Shown here: positions 43,911 to 54,521 of the stretch, piece by piece | Position numbering within the stretch: the stretch's first letter is position 1 | Layout: each line of letters begins with the position of its first letter | NCBI GenBank assembly: GCA_016490735.1 | Contig: JAEMWC010000387.1 | Span: forward strand, 207,501 to 271,500 | Direction: 5' to 3' | Length of the DNA: 64,000 nt | Origin: Pachyseris speciosa | Taxonomy: Eukaryota; Cnidaria; Anthozoa; Scleractinia; Pachyseridae | Notes under the pieces: model-generated | Database searches by the model: none | The model's input: the letters and a program-made list of their open reading frames with translations, nothing else | What the model was told of the DNA's origin: nothing | Position numbers and translations under genes: made by a program

Positions 43911-43990
<80 letters not shown>
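43911..43990. repeat. (TA)40 microsatellite
   Basis: Perfect 80-base TA repeat. The Tyr-Ile repeat ORFs across it are artefacts. Confidence 0.97.
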
Positions 43991-43993
<3 letters not shown>

Positions 43994-44363
43994 AGGTAAT
44001 GAATTGAAGTCTTCATCAGCTATTAAAGTGCTCAATAAATAAACTAGAGCAATATGTATATTTTCAGAGTTGGATTATTTGGTCGAAGACATTTATTGCT
44101 ACTCAGAGTTTCATGCTTCTTGCGAAGCAATCAATATATAATCCTAAGTAATTAAGGCAATCAGTTGCTAATATATTCCCTCCCTACCTTACTGTACTTA
44201 ATTAATTTCCAGGGGGATTTGGCCGTGCATCGCCGATCGAACGGGGAGTAATGACGTGATCCTGATTGCAGAAAATGTGTGAAATTGTCTCTTCGGACCT
44301 TACCATCAGAAGGCCACACTTTGTATGTGTTGTACAGTAAAATTATGTGTTCCCAGTGTGGTT

Positions 44364-44435
44364 GGTTCAGTGGCCTAGTGGTTAAGGCATCCGACGGGTA
44401 ATCTGGAGACCCAGGTCCGATTCCTGGCTGAGCCA
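44364..44435 (+). tRNA. tRNA-Thr(GGT)-like sequence, copy 1 (SINE head or pseudo-tRNA)
   Basis: 72 nt. Acceptor GGTTCAG pairs with CTGAGCC, the D-arm is GCC/GGC, and the T-arm CCAGG-TCCGATT-CCTGG is intact. The anticodon position reads GGT, but position 33 is G instead of T and the anticodon stem has a mismatch. It is probably a SINE promoter or tRNA pseudogene. Confidence 0.55.
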
Positions 44436-44775
44436 CATTTTCACTTAATTACTTAGTTGTGTTGATTTCTGTTCCCAAATTAACCTTGTCTGTTTGTATT
44501 TCTCAGACATCCCTAATGAATCGCCATCCAAACGGGAATAGGCTGGTGATCCTAAGTAATTAAGGCAATCAGTTGCTAATATATCCCCTCCCTACCTTAC
44601 TGTACTTAATTAATTTCCAGGGGGATTTGGCCTTGCATCGCCGATCGATAGGGAGTAGTGACGTGATCCTGGTTGCAGAAAATGTGTGAAATTGTCTCCT
44701 AGGACCTTACCATAAAAATAAGGCCACACTGTGTATGTGTTGTACAGTAAAAATATGTGTCAACCCAGTGTGGTT

Positions 44776-44847
44776 GGTTCAGTGGCCTAGTGGTTAAGGC
44801 ATCCGACCGGTAATCTGGTTACCCAGGTTCGATTCCTGGCTGAGCCA
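44776..44847 (+). tRNA. tRNA-Thr(GGT)-like sequence, copy 2 (SINE head or pseudo-tRNA)
   Basis: Same 72-nt cloverleaf as copy 1, with consensus T-loop TTCGATT. The anticodon loop is CCGGTAA, so position 33 is C, which argues against a functional tRNA. Confidence 0.55.
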
Positions 44848-44989
44848 CATTTTCACTTAATTACTTAGTTGTTAATTTCTGTTCCCAAATTATATATATA
44901 AATATATATATATTTAATATAAATATATATATTCTTTGGGGGGTGGGTGGTCAATTGTGTATTTTCAGTATTAGGTTTTATGGATATTT

Positions 44990-45122
44990 CTTATAATTCG
45001 TTATAGTTATTGTATTTTTATATAAATATATTTTTTAATATAAAAAGCGCTTTTAATCATTTTTATGTTAAAAGGCGCTATACTAAGTCAATAAATTATT
45101 ATTATTATTATTATTATTATTA
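44990..45122 (+). mobile_element. Retroelement 3' tail with (ATT)n
   Basis: 'aaggcgctatactaagtcaa' followed by 'taaatt(att)n' (45,098-45,121) is a typical LINE/SINE 3' end. The upstream part is lost in AT-rich sequence. Confidence 0.5.
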
Positions 45123-46094
45123 CGACCACTTCACATGAAAAAAACTTCATTGAGAAATGGCACCAGTTTATAACAACGATCATTCAAAGAAATTGTTACG
45201 AAATATCTCTCTGAGTAAACTGCAAAACATCTGTGCCTTGGCTTTCTTCAATACTTTATTGTCAGTGTAAATAAACGACATTTTGAACTAGAACCCAGTC
45301 CCCTTGTCAAACAAATTTCACATTTCTTGCTGTTTTAGAAAATTAACTTAAAAGGCCCAGCCACAGAAATGAAGTCTTTTCAACTGTGAACAGTATATCA
45401 CCAATCGCAGCCTCAAGAAAGTGGTTCCATTTTGTTAATTAGAATTTTGAGCTTAATAGGTCACGTGACAATACATGACGTCAAACAACATTCAAAATTA
45501 TTGAACGCATGGTGAGGACGTGTGTCCTAAAGTTGTTTTGTGTCGTATTGAAAGCTTAATAATCCACGATAAACCAGGATAATTCAAGGTTTATTCCATT
45601 GATCAGTTAAACGGGACTTAACGTCAAACTACAATACAAACAATAGAAAAACGAACCTAAGGGGTGAAGGCTAAGACACGTGTAACACAAATGGGACTAA
45701 GTGAAATCGCAAATAACCGAAGTATAAATGAACGGAGAGGGAAAACAAATACAACAACATCTTACCGACTATCCTCCTATATGCACTTGAGTCGGCAGAA
45801 CAAGGTCAAAGGTGTATCGCAACACAAATTAAAGCACTGTTTAGGTTTTTTTTATTACTATCAAAGAACTTTATTACGTTGTAACAAAACGTAAGGGAGA
45901 AAGAAACAACTTGGACAAAACATAACCAAAGAAGGTATACAGTTACATATTAAAAAACAACCAGTGAAACAAAAATAGAGGTTACAGGTATAGGGCAGCC
46001 AAATAAGTACATTAATGAAAAGGTATCTTAGATCTTAAATACTCTTTGTCTTTGGCCATCGTAGCTTAACAAGAAATAACACACAGACTGCGGT
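45123..46094. other. Unassigned stretch
   Basis: No gene or clear repeat recognised between the retroelement tail and the first Penelope element. Confidence 0.4.
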
Positions 46095-47776
46095 GATAAA
46101 CATGACAATAGAACGCATTGTTGGAAAACAAAAATAAAACTATATCGTTTAAGTTGACGTTTCGTATGTTTCGACATACATCTTCAGAAGTGACCGTCAG
46201 GAATTAAAGTAACAACTAAATTTGAAATTTAAGATAAGTAACTAATTAACAATAACCTTGACAGAAGCTAAAAATAATTTGCATATAAAAGATGCAAACT
46301 AATAGAGATACAGCTTTTCGCTGCTTACATTTTCATTTAAGGTAGGTTTCAATTCTCTAATTAGTAGAGTCTCCTTTATCTTGCAATGAGTATCTGACCG
46401 ACCTTTCGCCAATATCTCAAAGTGGTCCCATTTTAAGTTGTAACCAGTTGACGTGACGTGGTCTGCGATAGCAGATGCATGACAGCTACTCGTGATCGCT
46501 TTAAAATGTTCGGTTTTTCTGTCATGCAATCTGCGTTTTGTTTTTCCAATGTAGAAATCCTGGCAGTCCCAACAACTAGCTTTATAAACAACTTTTGACA
46601 TTTGGGAACGGTTAATTCTATCTTTGTAGGGAAAAAGAGACTTAATGCGATGAGCGCTTTGGAAAATAACCTTAAGATCAATGCAGCCATAAAATTTACT
46701 AATGCAGGTCTTCAGTTGTTTGGTAATAATTTTGCTTTGTACTCCTAAATAAGGTAGAACTAAGATTATTTCCTTTTTGGGGACTGTGGTGGTTGGAATC
46801 TTCGGTCTGTTTTGTTGCCTGTGAGAACATCATTAATGTTGTAATTGGCAACACCAGCAGGATAACCATTTTGTAACAACAACTTCCTCAGTTCATTTAA
46901 ACAAGACCGCAAAAGAGAAGGTGACGAACAGATGCGGAAACAACGAAAAGTGAGCGTGCGGATGAGGTTTACTTTGTATTTCCTAGGTGTGAAGGAGACC
47001 CATTTTGTGTACAGGCCGGTAAAGGTCTTCTTTCGGTAGATGGATGTTGAGAAAGTTTGACTGTGGCGTTTGATGAGAATGTCCAGTAAAGGGATTGTAT
47101 TGTTCTCTTCAAATTCAATGGTGAATTTGATATTTGAGTGACAGTTATTGAGGTAGTGTAGAAACTGAGTTGCTGTGCTTTTACTGTCAAACAAGATGAA
47201 GGTATCGTCAACGTATCGAAACCAAATAGAAGGACGAACGTTGTTGTTAAGAACCCATTTCTCTTCAAAATGGCACATGAAGATATTGGCCAAAACAGGA
47301 CCTAAAGGAGAGCCCATAGCCACACCGTCAATTTGGTCGTAGTATTGGCCATCAAATATGAAATGGCTTTTCTTTGTGGCAAACTCAAGCAGAACTTTCA
47401 AGACTGAGCGGGGCAGTGTTGGCGGATTGGCATACAATTTGTCAAGACAAATTTGTATTGTCTCATTAAGTGGAACGTTCGTAAATAATGAACTAACATC
47501 AAACGAGCACATTATTTCGTTGTTATGGTTATACGTCTTGGCCCAGTCAGCAAAACTAAAAGAGTCGTTGATTGTCAACTGATTCGTGGAGATGGGCTGA
47601 AGTATGCGTACAACATATGATGCGAGATTGTAGTTGTAAGTGTTTATAGAGGAAACAATTGGGCGAAAAGGGCAACCAGGTTTATGAAGATGTATGTCGA
47701 GACATACGAAACGTCAAGTTAAACGATATAGTTTTATTTTTGTTTTCCAACAATGCGTTCTATTGTCATGTTTATC
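46095..47776 (-). mobile_element. Penelope-like element 1, 5'-truncated, with 91-bp inverted ends
   Basis: The ORF region is bounded by 46,095-46,185 and its inverse 47,686-47,776, 91 bp each with two visible mismatches. Each arm contains 'gacgtttcgtatg' plus a short hairpin, resembling the ribozyme-bearing terminal region of Penelope elements but without the ctgatga core. The reverse transcriptase begins mid-domain directly at the right arm, so the 5' end was lost when the inverted copy was joined. Confidence 0.85.
46299..47697 (-). pseudogene. Penelope RT + GIY-YIG endonuclease (frameshifted)
   Basis: The reading frame enters at HKPGCPFRPIVSSINTYNYN (about 47,690), missing the N-terminal RT motifs. 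RT motif A is CSFDVSSLFTNVP, motif B is AMGSPLGPVLANIF, and the catalytic box is FRYVDDTFILF, all intact. The frame stops after QPPQSPKRK (46,766) at an A-run. Coding resumes in another frame (EIILVLPYLGVQSK) and leads to the GIY-YIG endonuclease VYKASCWDCQDFYIGKTKRR with its Cys pair, ending at 46,299. RT plus C-terminal GIY-YIG is diagnostic of Penelope-like retroelements. The single frameshift and 5' truncation make it inactive. Confidence 0.9.
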
Positions 47777-47941
47777 TTAGATCTTAAGACGGAACTGTTA
47801 CAAGTCTCCCTTTTCTCCTTCACATTGAGCGACAATTAATACAAATAAGCACTGTTTATATTATGAAAGGTGTTCGTCATCGTGGTTTCAAATGATAGCC
47901 GAGTTAATCTTTTGTCTCATGATTGAGTCACAAAGATGTGG

Positions 47942-47986
47942 ATCGCGACGTTTCGACCGCTATATTGCTGGTCTTCATCAGGCGAT
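47942..47986 (-). ncRNA. Minimal type I hammerhead ribozyme of Penelope element
   Basis: On the minus strand: ATCGC, then CTGATGA, then stem II GACC/GGTC closing a loop of 11 bases, then GAAAC, then GTC, then GCGAT. ATCGC and GCGAT pair as stem I. All catalytic core positions are present, and stem III is reduced to almost nothing, as reported for ribozymes in Penelope-like elements. Expected cleavage is after GTC. It would process element transcripts; activity is inferred. Confidence 0.8.
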
Positions 47987-47997
47987 GGTGTCAACTG

Positions 47998-48174
47998 GGA
48001 TATACCTCACAAATTAATGTGATTTGGTAAGCTGAAGCCACTCTAAAGGCACTAAGGCCACATGGTAGCGGGCATTACCCCTGAATTTTAGGGGTAATGC
48101 CCGCTACCATGTGGCCTTAGTGCCTTTAGAGTGGCTTCAGCTTACCAAATCACATTAATTTGTGAGGTATATCC
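47998..48174. repeat. Perfect palindrome, 85-bp arms, 7-base loop
   Basis: The arm from 'ggatatacctcacaaattaa' to 'gcgggcattacccct' is repeated exactly inverted, with loop 'gaatttt'. It lies in the Penelope element 2 3' region between the GIY-YIG end and the ribozyme. 'gatggtgtcaactgg' occurs on both sides (47,984 and 48,216). Confidence 0.97.
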
Positions 48175-48715
48175 TTGTCACTCCAGCCACATCCCACAAG
48201 CTTTACGTTTTCACTGATGGTGTCAACTGGTTGCGTGTGAGAATAAGAAGCACCGTGGCTGGTCGTGATTGATGCGTTTCGATCCTCGCTTAGGCTGTTG
48301 TTGATTGGAGGATTTCGATTCTTGTCGTTCAGACTAGAAATTGTTCCCTCAGCGGTCCGCTTTGATACTGATCGGCTGTTGCGTTGTCTGATCGTGGGCA
48401 TCCACGCTTCAAGATATTTCAATTCCACTGTCCATGTTAATGTTGTTAGGGTGAAGTCTTATGTGAATAGCCTCTTTAACCCTACGGGTGTACCAATATG
48501 GGTCTCGGTCAATACATTTAACTTCGTCCCAGAGCGGATAATGTCCGGTCGCGTTGCTATGTTCTGAAACGGCGGAGGATTGGGTTCGAGCAAGCCGTAT
48601 GTCTCTATCGTGTTCCTTAATCCGTTCATGCATAGATCATCCCGTCTCTCCAATATAAACCTTACCACATTCGCAGGGAATCTTTTAGACTACTCCGTCT
48701 TGTTTTACTGGATCG
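48150..48715 (-). pseudogene. GIY-YIG endonuclease domain of Penelope element 2
   Basis: KIPCECGKVYIGETG, a stop (TGA), SMHERIKEHDRDIRLARTQS, then VSEHSNATGHYPLWDE gives the GIY-YIG core with Cys ligands and the conserved Arg and His-rich segment. A stop (TAA) precedes KIPCECG. A frameshift near 48,409 moves the C-terminal tail (LEAWMPTIRQRNSRS) to another frame, ending at 48,150 inside the palindrome arm. Confidence 0.85.
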
Positions 48716-48881
48716 ACAATGTCCTTAGGTCGCACTAGGTGTGATCTAAGAGTTGTGTCAGATCTGAAAACAGTCCGTATGCCTTGTTGTTGTAGGCAAC
48801 GGCGAAGAGCCTCCGATGTGCCTTTGACGTATGGCAGAACCACAGTAGATTTAATTCCGGGTTCAGGTTCTTTAGAGGTTC

Positions 48882-49318
48882 AGGGGCACCCAACGAGCCA
48901 AACCAGCCAAAAGCTGTAGAAAGGCATTTTTAAGTACGTTATGGTGTTTGAAGTCTGTTTAAAGTGATGTTTTGGTTAGCTAGAAAACTTTGATCTGTTC
49001 GGATTCCCTAGCTGAAATGTTAATTGCCCGAAAATTTTAGGGAACAAAATCTTTCTTTGAAAAAATACTAGCTGAAATGAACTTTCTAGGGAACCTTTTT
49101 TTCTATCCGAAAATTCTAGCTAACGTTTTTTACTGCCAAAAACAGCGATAACGACCTTTCCGAAAACCTCAGGTGTTATGATTGCTTCATTACGAATCTT
49201 TTAGGCCACGTTTTACTTACGAAAATCCGAGTGCACTCTTTAATCGACGCCGAAAGCCTTAGGCGAACTACCCTCCACCGAACAGATATCTACCGAAACT
49301 TGTCGTTGGGTGCCCCTG
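48882..49318. mobile_element. hAT-like MITE inside Penelope element 2
   Basis: The 16-bp terminal inverted repeats are CAGGGGCACCCAACGA at 48,882 and TCGTTGGGTGCCCCTG ending at 49,318; CAGGG ends are typical of hAT elements. Flanks show only a short imperfect repeat (GAGGTT/GAGGTC). It interrupts the Penelope coding region between KNLTKG (49,327 side) and TSKEPEPGIKS (48,880 side). No ORF. Confidence 0.8.
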
Positions 49319-49326
49319 GAGGTCGT

Positions 49327-51159
49327 TCATCCCTTGGTAAGATTTTTTACAAACGAAAACGGGTAACCGTTGGAAACAAGGACCGATGAGAGGTGTTTCT
49401 TTTCATGAGAGATAACTAATGGTTTTGTTATGAGGTGTTTAGATCGATCGTACGGGCACTTGACAATACCGCGTTTTACAGATTGCGCGTGGTGTGAATC
49501 ATACGCTAGGTACTGGTCAGTGTGTGTAGGCTTTCTGTAAACACTGGTAGAGAGGTATCCATTCGAATCCTTGATGATCAACGTATCAAGGAAGGGAATT
49601 GAGTTATCATTCTCTGTTTCCATTGTGAAACGGATCGTCGGCTGTTGACTATTGAGGTGTTGTAAGAACGAGTCAACTTTGTCACGACTTAAGATGGTAA
49701 AGGTGTCATCCACATAGCATTTCCAAATCTTAGGTGTACAGGGCGTCGATGCCAAAGCTTGCTCCTCAAAACCCTCCATATAGAGGTTAGCTATCACTGC
49801 GGATACCGGGCTACCCATGGCTGCTCGTTCTTGCTGTTCGTAAATCAGTCCATCATACTGGAAGTATGTGGATCTAAGAACGAAACTCAAGAGGTCTGCA
49901 ATCTGCGTAGGTGTTAGAGTCGTGCGGTTGGCAAGGCACGAGTCAGCTTCTAGTTTTCGCAGTGCAGTCTGTACTGCTCCTTCGATTGGAACGTTCGTGA
50001 ACAGAGACACTACCTCGAAAGACACCATGATCTCGTTTTCTAGTACCCTTTCACCGTTCATAATGGACACAAAATGAGCTGAGTTGTCAACTGTGTACTC
50101 TGAGTTCCCTGTTAGGGGAGATAATACATCGGCTAAGTAGGAAGACAGATCATAAGCAAAGGTGTTCACACAAGAGACTATAGGTCTCAGTGGTGTGTTG
50201 GCCTTGTGTATCTTAGGGAGGCCATAAATTCTAGGTGGTTGCTTATGCTTGGGCCTGATCTTGTTATACACAGAATCTGTCAGGTGTCCACCTCGCTTCA
50301 GGCTCAGAAGTTTTTCAGTCAACTTTCGGCTTAAGCGGTCCGTTGGGTCCTTCTTAAGAAGTCGGTATGGACCAGTCTCAATCAGTGCCTTCATCTTATC
50401 ATGATAGGTGTTCTTATCTAGCACTACACTGGTACAACCTTTATCTGCTGGGAGAATCATGATGGAGGCATCCTCTTTCGAACCTTTGAGTGCATGTCGC
50501 ATCTCCCTGGTAATGTTAGGTTTGGGAGGCTTAGCCCGTTGGAGAATAGAGTTCACGCTTCTCCTGACAGTGTCGGCCTGTTCTGCGTCAAGTGGTCTTA
50601 TGCTAGACTCCACTTTAGCAATTATCTCAGTCGCTGGGATGCTACTAGGTGCTACAGCGAAATTTAACCCTTTCTGTAGTAAAGACACTTCGGGGTCACT
50701 TAAGGACCTGGAGGATAAGTTGATAACCCATTTGGATTTGTCGACTTAAGGTGTTATGTCGACATGAGGTGTTCTAGTCGTTGAAACAGAAGACTGTTTC
50801 TCGAGCAGTAGGTTATCAAACTTATCTTTCTGCCTGTCTCTGGTTTTATTAAACAGTCGTTGTGTATTGCATCTGATCTTTTCAAGTATCTCAGAAGCAT
50901 CTTCAGGCGAAAGAGTGGCTGTTATACTCTTCGCAGTAGAGTGGCTACTTTTTATCGCATCTCCCTTAGCTCTCTGAGCTAATAGTATTCTCTCTCTTAG
51001 CAATCTCAAGGATGCTAGTTCAGCTACTCTGTGATCGCCTCTTGTTGGAACTGGCGAACGGACCCGAAGGTCTCTAGGAACAACATGGTTCCTTGCACAC
51101 CTTATAAGAAAGGTGAGATGGTTGGCATAACGCGCGAGGGTGAGCATCGCTCGTGTCAA
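49327..51159 (-). pseudogene. Penelope element 2 N-terminal region and reverse transcriptase
   Basis: One continuous frame runs from about 51,145 (AMLTLARYANHLTF) through HVDITP, a single TAA (50,746-50,748), then VDKSKWVINLSSRSLSDPEV and the RT to a TGA at 49,327. RT landmarks: ILPADKGCTSVVLDK, IYGLPKIHKANTPLRPIVS, motif A SFEVVSLFTNVP, motif B AMGSPVSAVIANLYM, and catalytic CYVDDTFTIL. In motif A the catalytic Asp is Glu (SFDV expected), which should abolish polymerisation. With two stops and the MITE it is dead. Confidence 0.9.
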
Positions 51160-51195
51160 TAGTGAGACAAAAGATAAACTCAGCTATCAAGCACT

Positions 51196-52560
51196 GTTGA
51201 GTTGATCGTAAGACTCTATATCGCAAAATTACACTCCCTAATGGTGCGTATCCGAAAATCTATTGTAAATGGAGTAGCGAAATAAGAAACCAAAATTAAC
51301 TGAACTAAATTAATAATCGACTAACAGTGACATCTTAATTCGGAATTCCTTTGCTTAGGTGGGTACTTCACCACTTTTTAGGTTTTCTATTTTAACCCTT
51401 TTCATACCAAGTGGGTGCTATTTATTTCACCAGATTTTGGGCAATAAATGGTCTGGGGCTCTTAACTTCTTCATATATGGAGTTATTATGAAAATGTCTG
51501 CTATCTTGAAATACTGGGGACTCAAGCTTACGTGTCACGTGATGCACACGAGTGGCTGTTGTTTGTCGAGTGAGTGGAATCGCTCGAGTCTGGTGCAATT
51601 GTCAGTTTTATAGTGGTTTTCTGAGCCATTTTCCTCTGCAGAAATCCCCATGCTGGCATCATTAAGCTAGAATGAGGATAAAGGCAAGCCTTTGGAAGAA
51701 ACCAAACACGCTCTGTTGTGATGATGGTGCCTCAAAATGGAACCTGTCTCTTGTCTTTCTGCGAGTGGATTCTGGGACCTACCAAAGCAATTTGGGCTAG
51801 TTTTGACCGGTAAAAAAAGTTATCGATGCAATATTTTGCTGGTAGCACCGGATGACTCGAAAAACTATGAAATGAACCGAAGGAGAGTCCTATGCTCGTG
51901 GCGTAGTTGAATCACCCAGAATTCCTTACGGCCGTGAACGAGGCAAGTTAAGACACACAAAACGGGCTGAAGCGTGGCCTGCAGAAAATGTGAGAGAAAA
52001 CTTTCATAGCAGATACTAAGGAGAGAGCTTGAGGTTTGCTGTAAATGTGGAATTTTGATATTTGAGCAGTTTTTCTTATTAAAAAGTTGACCACAAAAAA
52101 TGTGTAAATTTTGGTGTTATTCTCTGGCCAAAAGACGAGCATTTTGGGCTTTGCTACCAAACGAATGGTGATATGCAGCGGAATTCTGGTATTGTAGTCG
52201 TTATTTTTGGCTTTAATGATTGCGAAACACAGTTGGTGCTATTCACACAATTATTTAAAGACGTTCTGACAAAATTTAAACAAGAAAAAACCGGAAGAGG
52301 TAGTAGTATTGATGGATAGTCCGGTGTTGTTTCAATTCACCCAACTAGTGCGGTGAAACAGTAAGCAAGTGTCTATGGTCACGGATGGAAAAGGATTTCT
52401 ACTTGAAAACGTTTTCCCTCGTGTCAAGCATAAACCCTATTGCACCTTTGTTTTTCGTTCAAGAATTTTTTCTCCAAGGTCTTTCCCTTGGAGTTCTGAC
52501 CATTTTTGTATATAATTGTTGGTGTATCTGATTAATGCCAAACTTTCACCTCATAACATA
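51196..52560. other. Unassigned stretch
   Basis: No convincing ORF, RNA gene or repeat recognised. The ORF at 51,359-51,613 has no domain and is AT-driven. Confidence 0.4.
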
Positions 52561-52749
52561 TAATACACCTTATTCTAAAATGGCGACCAATTTGTTATTC
52601 TTTTGTTTGCATGTTAATTAGCCCTCTTTGCCTCATTTTCACTTCAAAATTCGTTTGTATTTTGTACACGCTGACGAGACAAAGAGGGCTAATTAACATG
52701 CAAACAAAAGAATAATAAATAATAAATAATTTTGGAATAAGGTGTATTA
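52561..52749. mobile_element. Hairpin MITE
   Basis: 'taatacaccttattc' (52,561) is inverted at 52,735-52,749. Inner arms 'attcttttgtttgcatgtta' and 'taacatgcaaacaaaagaat' also pair, so nearly the whole element folds. No ORF. Confidence 0.85.
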
Positions 52750-52832
52750 GCCGTGACATATCCCCTTTAAGGGTCACTGCGCACTAAGTTTGTGGACGGA
52801 CGCATAGGTTGGCGGTATCGTGGTGCCATTTA

Positions 52833-53156
52833 AGCGGCGGCTACACGAGCGATTTTTTGCTTGCGATGGTGATGCGATTTTTTGTAAAATTGTCGCGTCG
52901 CCGGCGCGCGATGAAAATCACCCGTGTAGCCACCCACGCACAGGTGATGCGACAGCTCAAAAAATCGCAGAAAAAGAATCGCGAAAAGTTAAACTCATTC
53001 AATTTCTCGCGATTTTTTTCTTGCGACTTTTTACCTGTTGCGTTGCCAGTTCAAGGGTGGCTACACTTGCGATTTTCATCGCGCGCTGGTGACGCGACAA
53101 AATTGAAAAAATCGCATCACCGGCGCGAGCGAAAAATCGCTCGTGTAGCCGCGGCT
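52833..53156. mobile_element. TTA-flanked MITE, copy 1 (PIF/Harbinger-like)
   Basis: Direct TTA at 52,830-52,832 and 53,157-53,159 flank inverted ends AGCGGCGGCTACACGAGCG and CGCTCGTGTAGCCGCGGCT. A 3-bp TWA duplication is characteristic of PIF/Harbinger elements. The internal 'atcaccggcgcgag' and 'gtagccaccc' blocks are shared with copy 2. The ORFs within are shadows of the inverted repeat. Confidence 0.8.
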
Positions 53157-53159
53157 TTA

Positions 53160-53485
53160 GATCTGATTGCATAAATCTGATTCTATTTGGGCAAGGAAAA
53201 ATCTCCGCATGCGCAGTACAGTTCGTAGGGGTGTACGAAACGGTCAAAGGTTTGTTTGTAGAACATTGTTTTAATTCAAATAGTTTATTTGCCTAGATAC
53301 AAGAATATCAGGCCACCCAACCACGCTACCCAGTCCTCATCATGGGCAACCTTGTCTGCCACCTTGTTTGTGGTTTTTGCATGTTGCATGTTGTTCCGCA
53401 AGTCAGCATGTCTTGCAAGCACTTTCACAACTGTAATCTTCACTTAATTGTAAAACCTTTCTTGTCATCGCGGAGCACTATACCT

Positions 53486-53517
<32 letters not shown>

Positions 53518-53691
53518 ATCTTGGCTAGCGGTATTGCTCGTGGGCGTCACCGCACGACGACGACGACGTTGCCCTATAATTAATATCCTAATAATAATAA
53601 TAATAATTAATAATCCAACATGGCGGCCATACTCCAGCTGTCAAGCAACTGACAAGCTCTCACAAGCTAGTTTACAGCGCACATATTTGAT

Positions 53692-53722
<31 letters not shown>

Positions 53723-54518
53723 CATCCGCTTACCAGTATCACGTGAGCATGTCGCGGGCTCAAGTTAAGAGCTCATCGAGGTCAACTGGTTTTTTTTTGA
53801 AGTTGACCGCTGACCGAGTACTGGCTTTCGATTGGATCGCAGGCTCAAGCCAGATTAACTTAACCAAAACGAGACACCATAACCAAAACGAGGCTTAATT
53901 TTTCGCGCGCTTTCTGCCGTGCGGCTCGAAATTTCACACTCAGTCCATTCAGTTGGTTTCCTCAATTTGAGCAAAGCAATTTCATCTTCTTCGATCGAAG
54001 TTTGTCTTTTAATTCGCGTAAAAAGTATAAAATTTAAGAACTTGTTAAAGGATACTCCGGGACGCGATTTTAAGTGAGGAAGACCGAAAGATTTTTCTCA
54101 GGAAAAGCTTCAAACTTGGATCGATTGTGCGCTTGAAAACAAAATGATTTAACGCTTCGAGGGCTTTGCTGTCACTTAACCGCGGCATCTTGCAGCTCAC
54201 CAAGAAAGCAGTTCACCGGCATTAATGGGAGGAATGAGTAGCTCAAACTCTGTGGAAGAAGTTCTTTCTTGGGACAAACCGTTTGCTGTTTTCGCGGATG
54301 TGTATTTTTACTAAAGTGGACAAGAACACGTATTTTCAAGTGGTAGAAACCTCTACAACACAGGACAGTGAGGTGAATTAAATATCTTGAATCGTTGTTA
54401 CTTTTGTTCAGAAATGAAATTTGTATTTTTCTCTCGACTGGATATAAATAACAATCATCTCTACTCGTTTTTGACGCAACGAAGTAGTTGAATTGTTTGT
54501 TTGTTTTGTTACGTTGTT
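53160..54518. other. Low-repeat interval between two MITEs
   Basis: No established gene. It contains a (CGA)n run (53,550-53,567), an (AAT)n run (53,588-53,613) and a GC-richer part at 53.88-54.36 kb. An ATG frame at 54,224 (MGGMSSSNSVEEVLSWDKPF) runs 29 codons; it could be a first exon, but I see no confirming downstream exon. Confidence 0.35.
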
Positions 54519-54521
54519 TTA

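Larger units (their letters stand above)
44139..44890 (+). repeat. ~410-bp tandem duplication carrying tRNA-like heads
   Basis: 'cctaagtaattaaggcaatc' occurs at about 44,141 and 44,552. The sequence then runs parallel through 'aatttccagggggatttggc', the tRNA-like unit and 'tttcacttaattacttagtt' to 'ctgttcccaaatt'. A few substitutions separate the copies. Confidence 0.85.
47890..51195 (-). mobile_element. Penelope-like element 2, broken and nested-into
   Basis: The minus strand carries the N-terminal region (from about 51,159), RT, an interruption by a hAT-like MITE, GIY-YIG, and a 3' region with a palindrome and hammerhead ribozyme. The sequence 'gagtttatcttttgtctcac' at the far end (minus strand, about 51,180) recurs inverted relative to the ORF as 'gagttaatcttttgtctcat' at 47,905, the usual Penelope arrangement of partially inverted terminal repeats. 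Confidence 0.88.

Noticed and set aside
43759..44035. Tyr-Ile repeat ORFs
   Set aside because: Products of the (TA)40 microsatellite next to a SINE.
52809..53247. Basic ORFs on both strands
   Set aside because: They lie within a MITE; the same pseudo-peptide recurs at the second MITE copy.
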